From: an uncultured Rhodobacterales bacterium
Lineage (GTDB): Bacteria > Pseudomonadota > Alphaproteobacteria > Rhodobacterales > Rhodobacteraceae
Assembly: GCA_903845215.1 (NCBI GenBank)
Contig: CAIMWI010000012.1
Span: forward strand, 1-64,000
Direction of reading: 5' to 3'
Length of the DNA stretch: 64,000 nucleotides
Position 1 is the first letter of the stretch. Each line of letters opens with the position of its first letter. The position numbers were made by a program, and so were the translations under genes. The notes below the pieces were generated by a model. It searched no databases. It was not told the DNA's origin and saw only the letters and a list, made by a program, of their open reading frames with translations. Positions 48,214 through 59,610 of the stretch are shown piece by piece.

Positions 48214-48956
48214 TCACTTTATCCGGCGTGAAAAAATCCTTTGGCCCCAACCACGTTCTGCGCGGAGTGGATATGACCATCGCGCAGGGACAAAGCCTTG
48301 TCATCATTGGCGGGTCTGGCACGGGCAAGTCGGTTTTGCTGAAATGCGTGCTGGGTTTGGTGACGCCAGATGCAGGAACCATCACGCTGGATGGTCAAGA
48401 TGTTCGTCGCACTGATCGCGACGCGTTTCTGGCGCGGTTTGGCATGTTGTTTCAAGGCGGGGCATTGTTTGATTCGATGCGCGTGTGGGAAAATGTCGCC
48501 TTTCGCCTGCTGCGCGGGGCCAAAGCCATGCCCAAGGATCAGGCCCGCAGTGTCGCGATTGAAAAACTGCGGCGGGTTGGGCTAAGCGAAAGTGTCGCCG
48601 ATCTGTTTCCGGCAGAGTTGTCGGGGGGGATGCAAAAGCGCGTCGGTCTGGCCCGCGCGATCGCAACCAATCCGGACGTTATCTTTTTTGACGAACCCAC
48701 CACAGGACTTGATCCGATTATGTCTGGCGTGATCAACGCACTGATCCGCGAGATTGTGGTCGAGATGGGATCAACCGCCATGACCATCACGCATGATATG
48801 TCTTCCGTGCGTGCGATTGCAGACCAAGTGGCGATGCTGCACGACGGGCTGATCCGATGGAGCGGACCGGTGGCCGATATGGACACCGCCGAAGACCCCT
48901 ATTTGCAGCAGTTCATTCATGGCAGGGCCAAAGGCCCGATCGCAAGCCTGCGCTAA
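48210..48956 (+). CDS. mlaF: MlaF-family ABC ATPase
   Basis: ATP-binding subunit partnered with the MlaE permease. The 248-residue protein has Walker A GGSGTGKSVLLK, the signature LSGGMQKRVGLARAI, Walker B VIFFDEPTTGLDP and the switch His in TITHDMSSVRAI. The start MITLSGVKKSF at 48210 is inside the mlaE stop. With no mlaD, mlaC or mlaB here, the remaining parts of the system must be encoded elsewhere. Confidence 0.9.
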   Translation: MITLSGVKKSFGPNHVLRGVDMTIAQGQSLVIIGGSGTGKSVLLKCVLGLVTPDAGTITLDGQDVRRTDRDAFLARFGMLFQGGALFDSMRVWENVAFRLLRGAKAMPKDQARSVAIEKLRRVGLSESVADLFPAELSGGMQKRVGLARAIATNPDVIFFDEPTTGLDPIMSGVINALIREIVVEMGSTAMTITHDMSSVRAIADQVAMLHDGLIRWSGPVADMDTAEDPYLQQFIHGRAKGPIASLR

Positions 48957-48961
48957 GGTGC

Positions 48962-51268
48962 TTATTGCAACTGGGCTTGCACGGTGGCTGTCAGATCACC
49001 CAGCGAAAAAGGCTTGGGCAGGAACACCGAATTGGGAATGCGCGCCTGATCCTCGGACAATGCCTCTTCGGCATAGCCGGACATGAAGATAACCTTGACA
49101 TGGGGGCGATCTTTTAGCGCATGGGCCACCCAGGACGGGCCATCCAGCCCTGGCATGACAACATCGGTGACGAAAAGATCAACATGCAAGTTGGGGTCTG
49201 ATAGCGTGGTTAACGCGTCTTCGGCGGTTGGGGCCTCTAGCACGGTATAGCCGCGCAACCGCAAGGCGCGGCTGGCAAAGGCGCGCACGGGGGCCTCGTC
49301 CTCGACCAGCAGCACCACGCCTTCCCCTTGACGCAACACAACTTTTTTCACTGGTACGTCAGGCGTCTCTACCGGGCCAAGGTGCAATGGAAAGTAAAGC
49401 TGGAATTCTGTGCCCTGCCCCAGAATGGAATCGACAAAGATATATCCGCCCGATTGCTTGACGATACCGTAAGCCGTTGACAGGCCCAGTCCCGTACCCT
49501 CGCCCAGCTTTTTGGTGGTGTAGAAGGGTTCGAAGATCTTGGTCAGCAGATCTGCCGGAATGCCCGTTCCTGTGTCAGACACAGTGATCACGGCATAGTC
49601 TGCCGCCGGTACGGTGGCGTTATCGCGGATCAGGGGTGTGGCAAGCGTGACGGCATGGCTTGTGATCTTGATCGTGCCCCCATTTGGCATCGCATCGCGC
49701 GCGTTCACCACAAGGTTGATTAGCACCTGTTCCAATTGGCGTTTATCGGCCCTGATCGCGCCAAGATTATGCGCATGGGTCAACAGCATCTGCACCCTTT
49801 CACCGACCAAACGGTTCAACAGATGCGCAAGGTCAGACAGCAGGTCTGCCAGATCCAACCTTTCCGGTTTCAGCGTTTGCTTGCGCGAAAAGGCCAGCAA
49901 TTGATTGACCAAAGCAGCTGCGCGGTTGGCGTTTTGGTGAATTTGCACCAAGTCTGCATAATCGGTGTCTTCGCGCATATGACGCAACAGCAGCAGATCG
50001 CAATGCCCCGAAATGGCGGTAAGCAGATTGTTGAAATCATGTGCCACGCCACCCGCCAATTGGCCTATGGCCTGCATCTTCTGGCTTTGGGCAAACTGTG
50101 CTTCCAGCGTCTTGAGCGCGGTTGCATCTTGCAACACCGCCAAAACGCGGCGCTCTCCTTTTTCAGAACTGCGGCGCAGGGTAACTTGCAAGTACACCTC
50201 ACCCGCAAGCCCACTTGCGCGCAAAACTTCTGTTCGCGTTGGGCTGCGATCTTGAACGATGTCGTCCAGCCAATCCGCCACAGGGCGGCCCAAACCCTCG
50301 AACAATTCGTGAAACATCGCCCCTTCTGCCGCCGTTCCCTGCAGAATGCCGCGCGCTGCTGCATTGGCCACGATCAATCGCCCTTTGGCGGAAAACTTTA
50401 CCAAAGGCACCGGCACAGCTTCAAATTCGGCCAAAGGCAAAGCCAAGGGCGGATCGCCAAGACCAGGCAACAGATAGATCTCGCGCTGGGCTTGGGGGCC
50501 TGCCAGTTCCGCCATCAGCGCGCGGATTGGGCCTTTTGGGGTTGCAACCTCGACCACGTCGCCCGGGTTGGCGCAGATCGGTGCAAAAATCTGGTCCAGT
50601 GTTTCGGGCATTTGGCCCAACAATTGTGTGGCCGCAGTGTTGGCGTACAGCACACCACCCTGGGCATTGGCGGTCAAGATCGGCAAGCTTAACAGATCCG
50701 CCGCAAAAGGTGCTTCGGGGCCGGCCTGCAGATTTTCCAGCCGCCAAACAAACTGATCCGCAGAAATTTTATGGACACATAAGCGCAAAAATCCTCCACC
50801 AATGGCGACCTGCTCTTTGGCCCAGCCCTCACGGCTTGTGCGGCACTGCAAGCGAAAAATCACCGCGGATGGCGATGCAAAATGTTGCTTTAGCGCCGAA
50901 AACAACGCCGCGCCATTCGCCACGCCAAACAAATCCGACGCGGCTTGGTTCTGAAGCAAGATAAGGCCCTGCGCATCTGCCACAACACAAGGCACCGGAT
51001 CTTGGCCGATAACGCGCCCAAGATACAAAGCTTCGCGGGCCGCATCGCGGCCCATGGCGTTTTGGCGCAGCTTTAACCCGATGATCAAAAAGCAAAAGGT
51101 CAAAGCTGCACTGCCCGCAGCTGCCCGCAGAATGGCAGAAGGGGCTGCCACAGATAAAACAGCGCTGATCAAGCCTGCAGCCAGCAACCACGATGCAGGT
51201 TTTAGCCAGTGGTTCCGTGACGGCGTCTTTTGGTGGTCATCCCTGCAAGCGATCACCTTAGCCCCCAA
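48962..51268 (-). CDS. cckA: hybrid sensor histidine kinase CckA
   Basis: Cell-cycle-type hybrid kinase that would phosphorylate CtrA through ChpT. The 768-residue protein has two N-terminal membrane helices (about 27-65), PAS-like regions, a dimerisation helix with the phospho-His H410 in [19 protein letters not shown], an HATPase domain ([27 protein letters not shown]) and a C-terminal receiver with Asp in FVTDVVMPG. The [31 protein letters not shown] pattern is specific to CckA. The start is unsure: TTG at 51268 or GTG at 51256. It converges with mlaF, leaving five bases between stops. Confidence 0.92.
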   Translation of the reverse strand: MGAKVIACRDDHQKTPSRNHWLKPASWLLAAGLISAVLSVAAPSAILRAAAGSAALTFCFLIIGLKLRQNAMGRDAAREALYLGRVIGQDPVPCVVADAQGLILLQNQAASDLFGVANGAALFSALKQHFASPSAVIFRLQCRTSREGWAKEQVAIGGGFLRLCVHKISADQFVWRLENLQAGPEAPFAADLLSLPILTANAQGGVLYANTAATQLLGQMPETLDQIFAPICANPGDVVEVATPKGPIRALMAELAGPQAQREIYLLPGLGDPPLALPLAEFEAVPVPLVKFSAKGRLIVANAAARGILQGTAAEGAMFHELFEGLGRPVADWLDDIVQDRSPTRTEVLRASGLAGEVYLQVTLRRSSEKGERRVLAVLQDATALKTLEAQFAQSQKMQAIGQLAGGVAHDFNNLLTAISGHCDLLLLRHMREDTDYADLVQIHQNANRAAALVNQLLAFSRKQTLKPERLDLADLLSDLAHLLNRLVGERVQMLLTHAHNLGAIRADKRQLEQVLINLVVNARDAMPNGGTIKITSHAVTLATPLIRDNATVPAADYAVITVSDTGTGIPADLLTKIFEPFYTTKKLGEGTGLGLSTAYGIVKQSGGYIFVDSILGQGTEFQLYFPLHLGPVETPDVPVKKVVLRQGEGVVLLVEDEAPVRAFASRALRLRGYTVLEAPTAEDALTTLSDPNLHVDLFVTDVVMPGLDGPSWVAHALKDRPHVKVIFMSGYAEEALSEDQARIPNSVFLPKPFSLGDLTATVQAQLQ

Positions 51269-51380
51269 TGGGAATCACAATGCCTTACAATCACGTCGAA
51301 AGGGTTAAATCTGCCTTAACAAACACGCGGAGTTTGCACTGAGCGGACTATTTTTCAACTTAAAAGGGTGTGGGTGAACG

Positions 51381-52529
51381 CTAGACACGCGTTAGGGTTG
51401 CCAAGAAAAAGCCATCCCCACCTTCAATCGGCGAAAACCGCTTTTGGGTTTTGCCAAGCCAGCCTGTATGCTGGGCTAAAAAGGCCGCAACCCGCGCCTC
51501 GTTCTCTTCGGTCAAAAGTGAACAGGTGACATAGGCCAATGTGCCACCATGCCGAACAAGCGGGGCCGCCATATCCAAAATCTGGGCTTGCAGCGCGCAA
51601 AGTTCGGCCAGTCGCGCTGGGGTCAAGGCCCATTTGCCAACCGGATCGCGCCGCCATGAACCAGAGCCTGAACAAGGCACATCCGTCAGTACGATATCGT
51701 AGGGCTTGGTCTCGGCCGGCTGGGCAGTGATCAAGATGCGTTGGCCTGCGCGGGCCGCGCGGGTTGGCAAATCGGCCATACGGGCAGCAAAGGCGTCATG
51801 CGCCCATACTTTTGCGCCCCGTGCTGCCAAAGCCAAAGCCTTACCGCCGCCCCCTGCACAGTAATCTAAAACCTTCATATTCGGCGTCAGATAAAGACTT
51901 GCGACAACCGCTTGGCTAGAGGCATCTTGCAATTCGACAAGACCCGTCTGGTAAGCCTTACTGGATTGAATTTTCCGTGCGTTTTCGGTGACTTCCAGGC
52001 CGGTATGCACCCAACTGACCGGCTGGGTTTCTATCGCGTCTTCGGCAAGAACGATCCGCGAATCTTCGCGCGTGATACGGGCCAGATTGACGCGCAAAAA
52101 CACCGGCGCACGGTGTTGCAGGGCTTGCAAAATCGGCTCAAATTCTGCGCCAAGCGACGCTTGCAGCTTTGGCCCCAGCCATGGCGGGCAATCCAAAGCG
52201 TCAAAACCGCTTGGAACTTGGCCCTCGTCTTGCGCCATTACTTTTGCGGGGGCATGTCCTTCGCCGGTGAACAAGGCGTCTATATCCCCGCCCAAAGCCC
52301 GCAATCCGCCCAAAGCCAAGCCGCGCCCGGTTAACCCACCCCCATAAGCGGCAAAAGACGCCCTGCACCGCAGCGCATCATAAACAAGATCACGGATCGA
52401 CGCCCTATCCCCCGACCCTGCAAAGCGGTTTGCTCGTCCCCAATTGGTCAGCACGAATTCAGCGGATTGGCCCAAAAGGATCTGATCCAAAACGTCAATC
52501 GCGGCAGAGATGCGGGCAGCAGGCGTCAT
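51381..52529 (-). CDS. RsmB/NOP-family RNA (cytosine-5) methyltransferase
   Basis: SAM-dependent m5C methylase of about 382 residues. The N-terminal part (about 1-130) resembles a NusB-like RNA-binding domain. The catalytic domain has VLDYCAGGGGKALALA for SAM, the proline-cysteine motif DVPCSGSGSWRRDP, and the nucleophile region YVTCSLLTEENE. The likely target is 16S rRNA, but tRNA-specific relatives exist, so I leave the symbol open. It lies 42 bases beyond guaB on the same strand. Confidence 0.87.
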   Translation of the reverse strand: MTPAARISAAIDVLDQILLGQSAEFVLTNWGRANRFAGSGDRASIRDLVYDALRCRASFAAYGGGLTGRGLALGGLRALGGDIDALFTGEGHAPAKVMAQDEGQVPSGFDALDCPPWLGPKLQASLGAEFEPILQALQHRAPVFLRVNLARITREDSRIVLAEDAIETQPVSWVHTGLEVTENARKIQSSKAYQTGLVELQDASSQAVVASLYLTPNMKVLDYCAGGGGKALALAARGAKVWAHDAFAARMADLPTRAARAGQRILITAQPAETKPYDIVLTDVPCSGSGSWRRDPVGKWALTPARLAELCALQAQILDMAAPLVRHGGTLAYVTCSLLTEENEARVAAFLAQHTGWLGKTQKRFSPIEGGDGFFLATLTRV

Positions 52530-52571
52530 GGCGGCAAGCTCCTAATATGGCGATTTTGCGCCAACATGCCC

Positions 52572-54071
<1,500 letters not shown>

Positions 54072-54128
54072 TCACTTCGCGTGCGAAATGGCAAGGGTGT
54101 TTGGCTGAGATTTGCGAAAGGGCGGGCG

Positions 54129-54824
54129 ATGCGGGTGGCTATTGTGGAAAATACCAAGATCACCCACCACGGGCAGGTCGGCGTGGCCCTGCATGAGGTG
54201 GCGGCCTTGGTGGATGTGTACCGCCCGTTTCGCGATGGGGTCTTGCCGGAAGTGGGAAGTTTTGATGCCCTGATCAGCTTTGGGGGCGAGCAATCAGCAC
54301 TGGACGATCACCTGCACCCCTACCTCCCCCGCCTTGGTGCGCTTATGGCGGAAAGCTCGGCCGCAGGTGTGGCGGTCTTGGGCATCTGTCTTGGCGCGCA
54401 GGTGTTCGCACGCGGATTGGGCGCACAAAACCACCTTGGCACGGCACAAGAATTCGGCTGGTGTGCGATCACCTTGCAGCCAGCAGCACGGCTTGATCCG
54501 GTTCTGGGCACCCTACCCGATCAGTTTGATAGTTTCCAATGGCACTCCGACACGTTCACTTTGGCAACCGAATCGGTTCACCTAGCCACATCACCCGTTG
54601 CAGGGGTGCAATGCTTTCGTCACGGCCGCGCCGGCTACGGCATGCAATTCCATTTTGAGGCTTCTTGCGCTGTCGCCCGCGACTGGGCCCGCACGTTCCC
54701 CGCATTAAGCGAAAAGATGCACCCCGGTTGGGCCCAGGTTCTGCCCCAACGCGAACGCACCCAAGGTGCCCAAGCCGATGCCCACGGCCTCGCCCTCGCC
54801 CGCGCTTGGGTTAAACTTATCTAA
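54129..54824 (+). CDS. class I glutamine amidotransferase-like protein
   Basis: A 231-residue stand-alone GATase domain with nucleophile Cys C87 in VLGICLGAQVFA and the His/Glu pair in MQFHFEAS. It resembles the GMP-synthase-type amidotransferase group, in which some members act on small glutamyl compounds rather than as a synthase subunit. It is divergent from guaB across about 110 bases, so a purine link is possible, but no ATP-pyrophosphatase partner is present. The substrate is undetermined. Confidence 0.82.
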   Translation: MRVAIVENTKITHHGQVGVALHEVAALVDVYRPFRDGVLPEVGSFDALISFGGEQSALDDHLHPYLPRLGALMAESSAAGVAVLGICLGAQVFARGLGAQNHLGTAQEFGWCAITLQPAARLDPVLGTLPDQFDSFQWHSDTFTLATESVHLATSPVAGVQCFRHGRAGYGMQFHFEASCAVARDWARTFPALSEKMHPGWAQVLPQRERTQGAQADAHGLALARAWVKLI

Positions 54825-54847
54825 AACTTGCCAGAATCCGATATAAT

Positions 54848-54900
54848 CCCCCGCACCCCCCCTTTCATATTTGCCCAAATATCCCACGGGGGTGCGGGGG
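54848..54900. repeat. long inverted repeat enclosing a dispersed element
   Basis: Thirteen-base perfect arms (CCCCCGCACCCCC at 54848-54860, GGGGGTGCGGGGG at 54888-54900) enclose an inner inverted repeat ATATTT/AAATAT. It lies between the converging amidotransferase and dioxygenase genes and could fold as a large hairpin in either transcript, with terminator or end-protecting action. Confidence 0.7.
54863..54885 (-). repeat. 23-base dispersed intergenic element, copy C
   Basis: On the minus strand it starts GGGATATTT and ends AAATATGAAA, differing from copies A and B at only a few middle bases. It lies inside the inverted repeat between two converging genes. Confidence 0.68.
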
Positions 54901-54922
54901 TGTGAAACCCCCGCTCTCACCT

Positions 54923-55714
54923 TTAGCCGCCAAGCAGCACGGGAAACCAATCCTCGCGCAGCCTTTGCCCCGCCACCATCGCATGCCCCGGAAACGGCGG
55001 AGAGGTTTTTCCCGGCCGTTCAACGTAACGTGCGTCTTCGCCCACCAACCGCAGCGAAAAGGCGCGCCGTCGGGTGCCTGCCACATTGCCACGCGCGCCG
55101 TGCAGCGTGCGGTAGTCAAAGGCCACAGCATCCCCCGGCTCCATCGGCCATTCCAAAATGCGCATCCCTTCGGCATCAGGATCGGGGACGGGCATATATT
55201 TGTCAGGATCGGGATAAAACGATGTGTCTGACAGCCACCGCTTGGGCAAAACCTCTTTAGGCCATAGATGACTGCCCGCCACACAGCGCAACGAGGCATC
55301 GCTCACAGGGTCAACCGGGCTCCAAAAGCTAATCGTCTGACGCCCTTCGACGAAGTAATAGGGTCCGTCTTGGTGCCATGGTGTGGGTTTGGCCGTGCCG
55401 GGTTCTTTGACCAGCACATGATCGTGAAACATCTGAACCCGCGAGCTTTGCATCAGATGCGCGGCGACACGGGCCACATCGGAATTATAGATCACATCGC
55501 AAAATTCTGGAATGCGCTGCCAGTTGCAATAATCGTCAAAAAATCGACCCGCTTCTCCGGGTTTAAGGTTTTCCGCCCCATAAGGGCCCGGTTCGGCCAT
55601 GTTCCGCTCGATCCCTGCGGTGATCTGTGGCACCCAGTTTTTCCAAAGGCCCTTGACCAAAACAACCCCGTCGCGCTGAAACGCTTCGACCATATCTGCG
55701 GTAACTGTGACCAT
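54923..55714 (-). CDS. phytanoyl-CoA-dioxygenase-family (PhyH) protein
   Basis: A 263-residue Fe(II)/2-oxoglutarate-dependent oxygenase. The metal triad is visible as HQD in PTPWHQDGPYY (His, Asp) and the distal His in DYRTLHGARGN, with a following Arg for 2-oxoglutarate. The start MVTVTADMVEAFQRDG at 55714 has GGAGG five bases upstream; the longer open frame to 56206 runs through the divergent glucokinase gene and is not real. The substrate is unknown; neighbours (amidotransferase, glucokinase) do not indicate one. Confidence 0.82.
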   Translation of the reverse strand: MVTVTADMVEAFQRDGVVLVKGLWKNWVPQITAGIERNMAEPGPYGAENLKPGEAGRFFDDYCNWQRIPEFCDVIYNSDVARVAAHLMQSSRVQMFHDHVLVKEPGTAKPTPWHQDGPYYFVEGRQTISFWSPVDPVSDASLRCVAGSHLWPKEVLPKRWLSDTSFYPDPDKYMPVPDPDAEGMRILEWPMEPGDAVAFDYRTLHGARGNVAGTRRRAFSLRLVGEDARYVERPGKTSPPFPGHAMVAGQRLREDWFPVLLGG

Positions 55715-55903
55715 GTGATCCTCCAAACTTTGCCTGACAGTCTTGGCACGGGTGGCCTGGGGTTTCAAACCCTCTCTGCGGGGCGCAAAATGCCGCATTC
55801 GGGCGCGATTTGGTCTTGTGTCTAGGGGGGTGAAAAGGCCAAAAGATCGGCAAATCTGACCTTGCGGCCCAAGCACAGCGGCCCTGACTGAAAAAGGTGA
55901 CCC

Positions 55904-56866
55904 ATGACAGCTATCCTCGCCGATATCGGCGGCACCAATACCCGCGTGGCTTTGGCCGACGGATCTGTGGTGCGGCCCAATTCGATCGCCAAGTTTGCCA
56001 ACGCGGGGTTTGACAGTTTGGAGCCGATCCTGACGCGCTATTTGGCCGAGGCAGGCATCGCAAGCGTCGAAGGCGCTTGTATTGCTGCGGCAGGCCCCGT
56101 GCGCAATGGCGTGGCCGAGATGACAAACCTGTCTTGGGTGATCGACCATGCCCAACTGACCCGCGCCACAGGGGCCAAGCAGGTCGCCATTTTGAACGAT
56201 TTGCAAGCGCAGGGTCAGGCCCTAAGCCATATTGCCCCCAGCTATTTGCGATCGGTCGTCGCAGGGTCTGCCGTGCCCAATGCCGCGATGCTGGTGGTGG
56301 GTTTGGGGACGGGCGTGAATGCAGCACCCGTGCACAACACGCCTTGGGGGCGCGTGGTGCCCCCGTCGGAATGTGGCCATGTCTCGATGCCCATCCGCAC
56401 GGCCCGCGATCTGGCACTGGCCCAGTTCATTGAAAGCTATGGCCCCGAAGCGCATGGCTTTGCTGGCGTCGAAGATGCGCTGGCGGGGCGGGGTTTGGAA
56501 CATGTCTATGCCTTTGTCACGCAAGAGGCGGGAAAACTGAACGCTCAAACTTCGGGCCAGATCATGGCGGATTTGGGCAAAGCCGATCCCTTGGCGCGCG
56601 AAGCGGCCAAGCTTTACATTCATATCCTTGGATCAACCTTGGGCAATCTGGCCCTAACCCACCTGCCCTATGGCGGTATTTTCTTGATCGGCGGAATGGC
56701 GCGTGCCCTAACCCCCTATATGGCCGAAATGGGCTTGGCCCAGTCGCTGACCGACAAGGGCCGTTTTGGCACTTTCCTGTCCAGTTTTCCGGTTTGGGTG
56801 GTTGAGGATGACTATGCTGCCCTGACGGGTTGTGCCGCTTATCTTGCCAATGGCGGGCAAGGCTGA
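55904..56866 (+). CDS. glk: glucokinase
   Basis: ATP-dependent phosphorylation of glucose. The 320-residue protein matches the E. coli-type glucokinase family: ADIGGTNTRVAL phosphate loop at the start, AILNDLQAQGQAL with the catalytic Asp near residue 98, GLGTGVNAA near 133, and the sugar-site SECGHVS near 160. It is divergent from the PhyH gene across about 190 bases. It ends 18 bases before copy B of the 23-base element. Confidence 0.92.
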   Translation: MTAILADIGGTNTRVALADGSVVRPNSIAKFANAGFDSLEPILTRYLAEAGIASVEGACIAAAGPVRNGVAEMTNLSWVIDHAQLTRATGAKQVAILNDLQAQGQALSHIAPSYLRSVVAGSAVPNAAMLVVGLGTGVNAAPVHNTPWGRVVPPSECGHVSMPIRTARDLALAQFIESYGPEAHGFAGVEDALAGRGLEHVYAFVTQEAGKLNAQTSGQIMADLGKADPLAREAAKLYIHILGSTLGNLALTHLPYGGIFLIGGMARALTPYMAEMGLAQSLTDKGRFGTFLSSFPVWVVEDDYAALTGCAAYLANGGQG

Positions 56867-56883
56867 CGTCTTCGCCTCCGGCG

Positions 56884-56906
56884 GGGATATTTGAGCACAT
56901 ATGAAA
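56884..56906 (+). repeat. 23-base dispersed intergenic element, copy B
   Basis: Starts GGGATATTT and ends CATATGAAA, with GAGCA between. It differs from copy A at three bases. It lies between the converging glucokinase and esterase genes, just after a small GCCTCCGGCGGGG motif. Confidence 0.7.
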
Positions 56907-56928
56907 ACAGTTGCGGCAGCGCGGGTCT

Positions 56929-57591
56929 TTAGCGTGGCAAAGTTTGTTGCAGAAAAGCCAAAGCCGTCGCAAGCCCATCTTGGGCGATTGTGTGGCCTGA
57001 CCCTTGCATGACATGGGCATAGGTATCAAAACCAGCCGTCGATAAGGCATTACAGGTGGCCGTCATCTCAAAGAATGGCACCACGTCGTCTTGATCACCG
57101 TGCAGCACAAGAACCGGAGGTTTGACGACCGCCTCGCCTGCCAGACGTTCTGGCTGCAGCAACTGGCCGGATATGGCTATGACGGATGCAAAGGGTGACG
57201 TGCGGCGCGGGGCCATATGCAGGCTAAGCATGGCACCTTGCGAGAAGCCCACCAAGCCAACAGCTTGCGGTTCCAGACCTTCATAAGCCATACGCTGATC
57301 GACAAAACTGGCCAAATCAAGGGTTGACCGCTCTAATCCAGATGCGGCCTGTGCTGGGGTGGAACCGTCAAATCGGGGGATGGGAAACCACTGGCGCCCA
57401 AAGGGCGCACCGGGCAAACGCTCGGCGGCATCGGGGGCGACAAAGGCCGTATCGGGCAGGTGTGGGCCAAGCACATCGGCCAAGCTGAGCAGATCTGACC
57501 CATCAGCCCCATAGCCATGCACAAAGACCACAAGGCTTTTGGCTGTGCCTGAGAGTGCCGCCTTACGGCCGAATCGAAGAACTCTGCTCAC
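56929..57591 (-). CDS. phospholipase/carboxylesterase-family alpha/beta hydrolase
   Basis: A 220-residue serine hydrolase of the acyl-protein-thioesterase/carboxylesterase type: FVHGYGADGSDLL oxyanion region near residue 24, nucleophile in GLVGFSQGAML, Asp in LHGDQDDVVP and His in GSGHTI. It starts with GTG at 57591, overlapping the stop of the glycosylase gene (GTGA), so translation is coupled. The physiological ester is unknown. Confidence 0.86.
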   Translation of the reverse strand: MSRVLRFGRKAALSGTAKSLVVFVHGYGADGSDLLSLADVLGPHLPDTAFVAPDAAERLPGAPFGRQWFPIPRFDGSTPAQAASGLERSTLDLASFVDQRMAYEGLEPQAVGLVGFSQGAMLSLHMAPRRTSPFASVIAISGQLLQPERLAGEAVVKPPVLVLHGDQDDVVPFFEMTATCNALSTAGFDTYAHVMQGSGHTIAQDGLATALAFLQQTLPR

Positions 57592-58229
57592 GTTATCCCC
57601 TCACGACGTTTTGCCACGCGGTAGTAAGACCAAAGCGCGCGCGCGGCAACCGCGCGCCAGGGGCTCCACCGTTGGGAAAGATCCGCCAGCGCCTTGGCCG
57701 TGGGGCGAAGGGGCAGAACATAGGCCAGCCTTACCGCTTCTTGCAGCGCAAGATCGCCGCTGGCAAAGACATCGGCGCGGCCAAGAGCAAAGATTGCATA
57801 GATTTCGGCCGTCCATTGGCCGATGCCTGTCACCGCTGTCAGAGTGGCGATAACTTCGGCGTCCGGGCGCAGCCGCAGCGCGTCGTAATCAATTCTCGCC
57901 TCGGCCAGCGCTTTCACATAGCGCGCCTTTTGCCGCGACAGGCCCAAGGCGCGCAAGTCCGCCTCTGGCGTAGCGGCCACAGCTTGGGCTAGCGTCAATC
58001 CTGCCGCCTTGAGACGCGCCATCAACGCTTGGGCCGAGGCGGTGGAAACCTGTTGTCCCAAGATCGCATCAAGAAGCGCGCCAAACCCTTCGGGTGCGTG
58101 CCGCAGTGGCAATGGACCGGTTTGCAACAGGATCTGCCGCATGACCGGATCATGGGCGGACAGCCAATCCGCGCCTTCGGTCAGGCAATCGGGTCCCTGA
58201 ATGATCCGTCGGGTTGGGGGCTGCGTCAT
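57588..58229 (-). CDS. DNA-3-methyladenine glycosylase II family protein (AlkA-like)
   Basis: A base-excision repair glycosylase of the HhH-GPD superfamily, 213 residues. The helix-hairpin-helix is LTAVTGIGQWTAEIYAIFALG, followed by the catalytic Asp in VFASGDLALQEA. There are no C-terminal Cys for an Fe-S cluster. It likely removes alkylated bases. It leads the two-gene unit with the esterase. Confidence 0.88.
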   Translation of the reverse strand: MTQPPTRRIIQGPDCLTEGADWLSAHDPVMRQILLQTGPLPLRHAPEGFGALLDAILGQQVSTASAQALMARLKAAGLTLAQAVAATPEADLRALGLSRQKARYVKALAEARIDYDALRLRPDAEVIATLTAVTGIGQWTAEIYAIFALGRADVFASGDLALQEAVRLAYVLPLRPTAKALADLSQRWSPWRAVAARALWSYYRVAKRREGIT

Positions 58230-58328
58230 ACGGGTTTACCTGCATGATCCGATTTTCCAAGACAATCGGTGTTAGGGGCCAAATTTCGCCCTTGCTGTGC
58301 CGTTCGGCCTCGCTTACGCCTTGCGCGC

Positions 58329-59552
58329 ATGGATAATACCCTTTCCGTTCAAGACAACGACGGACCGGCCCGCCGCAATGTGCTGGTGCTGGTGGCAGCC
58401 CAAGCGATTTTGGGCGCCCAGATGCCGATGATCTTTACCGTTGCAGGCTTGGCTGGCAAGCAATTGGCCCCCAATGCCTGCCTTGCCACACTGTCCATCA
58501 GCGTCATGGTGATCGGATCGATGCTATCGGCCAATCCGTTATCGGCTTTGATGGCACGATTTGGACGGCGTGCAGGATTTGTAGTTGGGGCACTTGGCGG
58601 GGCTTTGGGGGGTGCCGTTGCGGCTTATGGTCTGTCGATCGCCTCTTTTCCGCTGTTTTTGGTGGGAGCGTTTCTGTCGGGCGTCTACCAATCCTCGCAA
58701 GGGTTCTTTCGGTTTGCCGCAGCGGATAGCGCGTCCGATGCCTTTCGACCCAAGGCGATATCTTGGGTCATGGCTGGGGGCTTGCTTTCTGCCGTGGTGG
58801 GGCCGGAACTGGTGAAGGTGACGGCACAAAGTATGGCCGTTCCTTTCTTGGGCACCTATCTGGCCGTGATCGGGTTGAACGCGGTCGGTGTCTTCTTGTT
58901 CGTCGGGCTGAAGATCCCAAAACCCACGCAGCGCATGGGTTCGGCGGGGGGGCGTTCGCGCATGGAAATGCTGCGGTCGCCGCGGATTTTGGTCGCGGTG
59001 ATTGTGGGCACGGTGTCTTATGCGCTAATGAATCTTGTCATGACATCCTCGCCGTTGGCGGTGGTCGGTTGCGGGTTTCACACCGCTGATGCGGCCAATG
59101 TTGTTACAGCACATGTGCTGGCCATGTTCATACCATCGTTTTTCACCGGCCACCTGATCGCCCGCTTCGGGGTAGAGCGGGTGATGGCTATTGGCCTTGT
59201 GATCCTTGCCAGTGCCGGCATCGTCGCTATGGCGGGTGTACAGCTAGAGAATTTCTACCTTGCGCTGATCTTGTTGGGAATTGGCTGGAACTTTGGCTTC
59301 ATCGGCGCCACGGCGATGCTGACGGGCGCGCATAGCGTGGAAGAACGCGGCCGGATGCAGGGGTTGAACGATTTTCTGGTCTTTGGCGGCGTCACTTTGG
59401 CCAGTTTTTCGTCAGGCGGGTTGATGAATTGTTCGGGCGGATCAGTGCAGACAGGGTGGCAGGCGGTGAATCTGGCCATGTTGCCGTTCTTGGTATTGGC
59501 CGGAGGGGCGCTGATTTGGCTGGCCCTGCGGCCCAAAGACCGCACCCTTTAG
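58329..59552 (+). CDS. MFS transporter
   Basis: A 407-residue major facilitator with about twelve membrane helices. The loop between helices 2 and 3 shows MARFGRRAGFVVGA, a variant of the MFS motif A, and a cytosolic loop near residues 195-215 carries basic residues (PKPTQRMGSAGGRSR). The second half ends with FGGVTLASFSSGG. Similar proteins are annotated as general MFS exporters; the substrate is not evident. The start at 58329 is preferred over an upstream frame extension. Confidence 0.82.
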   Translation: MDNTLSVQDNDGPARRNVLVLVAAQAILGAQMPMIFTVAGLAGKQLAPNACLATLSISVMVIGSMLSANPLSALMARFGRRAGFVVGALGGALGGAVAAYGLSIASFPLFLVGAFLSGVYQSSQGFFRFAAADSASDAFRPKAISWVMAGGLLSAVVGPELVKVTAQSMAVPFLGTYLAVIGLNAVGVFLFVGLKIPKPTQRMGSAGGRSRMEMLRSPRILVAVIVGTVSYALMNLVMTSSPLAVVGCGFHTADAANVVTAHVLAMFIPSFFTGHLIARFGVERVMAIGLVILASAGIVAMAGVQLENFYLALILLGIGWNFGFIGATAMLTGAHSVEERGRMQGLNDFLVFGGVTLASFSSGGLMNCSGGSVQTGWQAVNLAMLPFLVLAGGALIWLALRPKDRTL

Positions 59553-59610
59553 GCCTTGACCACCTTAGCCCATGGGATGACACAGGGCCAAACATGAAAA
59601 AGCGGATATC

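Noticed and set aside
49736-50692. 318-codon plus-strand reading frame opposite cckA
   Set aside because: CckA motifs on the minus strand are unambiguous; the plus frame has no recognisable feature.
55715-56206. N-terminal extension of the PhyH protein to 427 residues
   Set aside because: It would run through the divergent glucokinase gene; GGAGG before the ATG at 55714 and the family start settle the shorter form.
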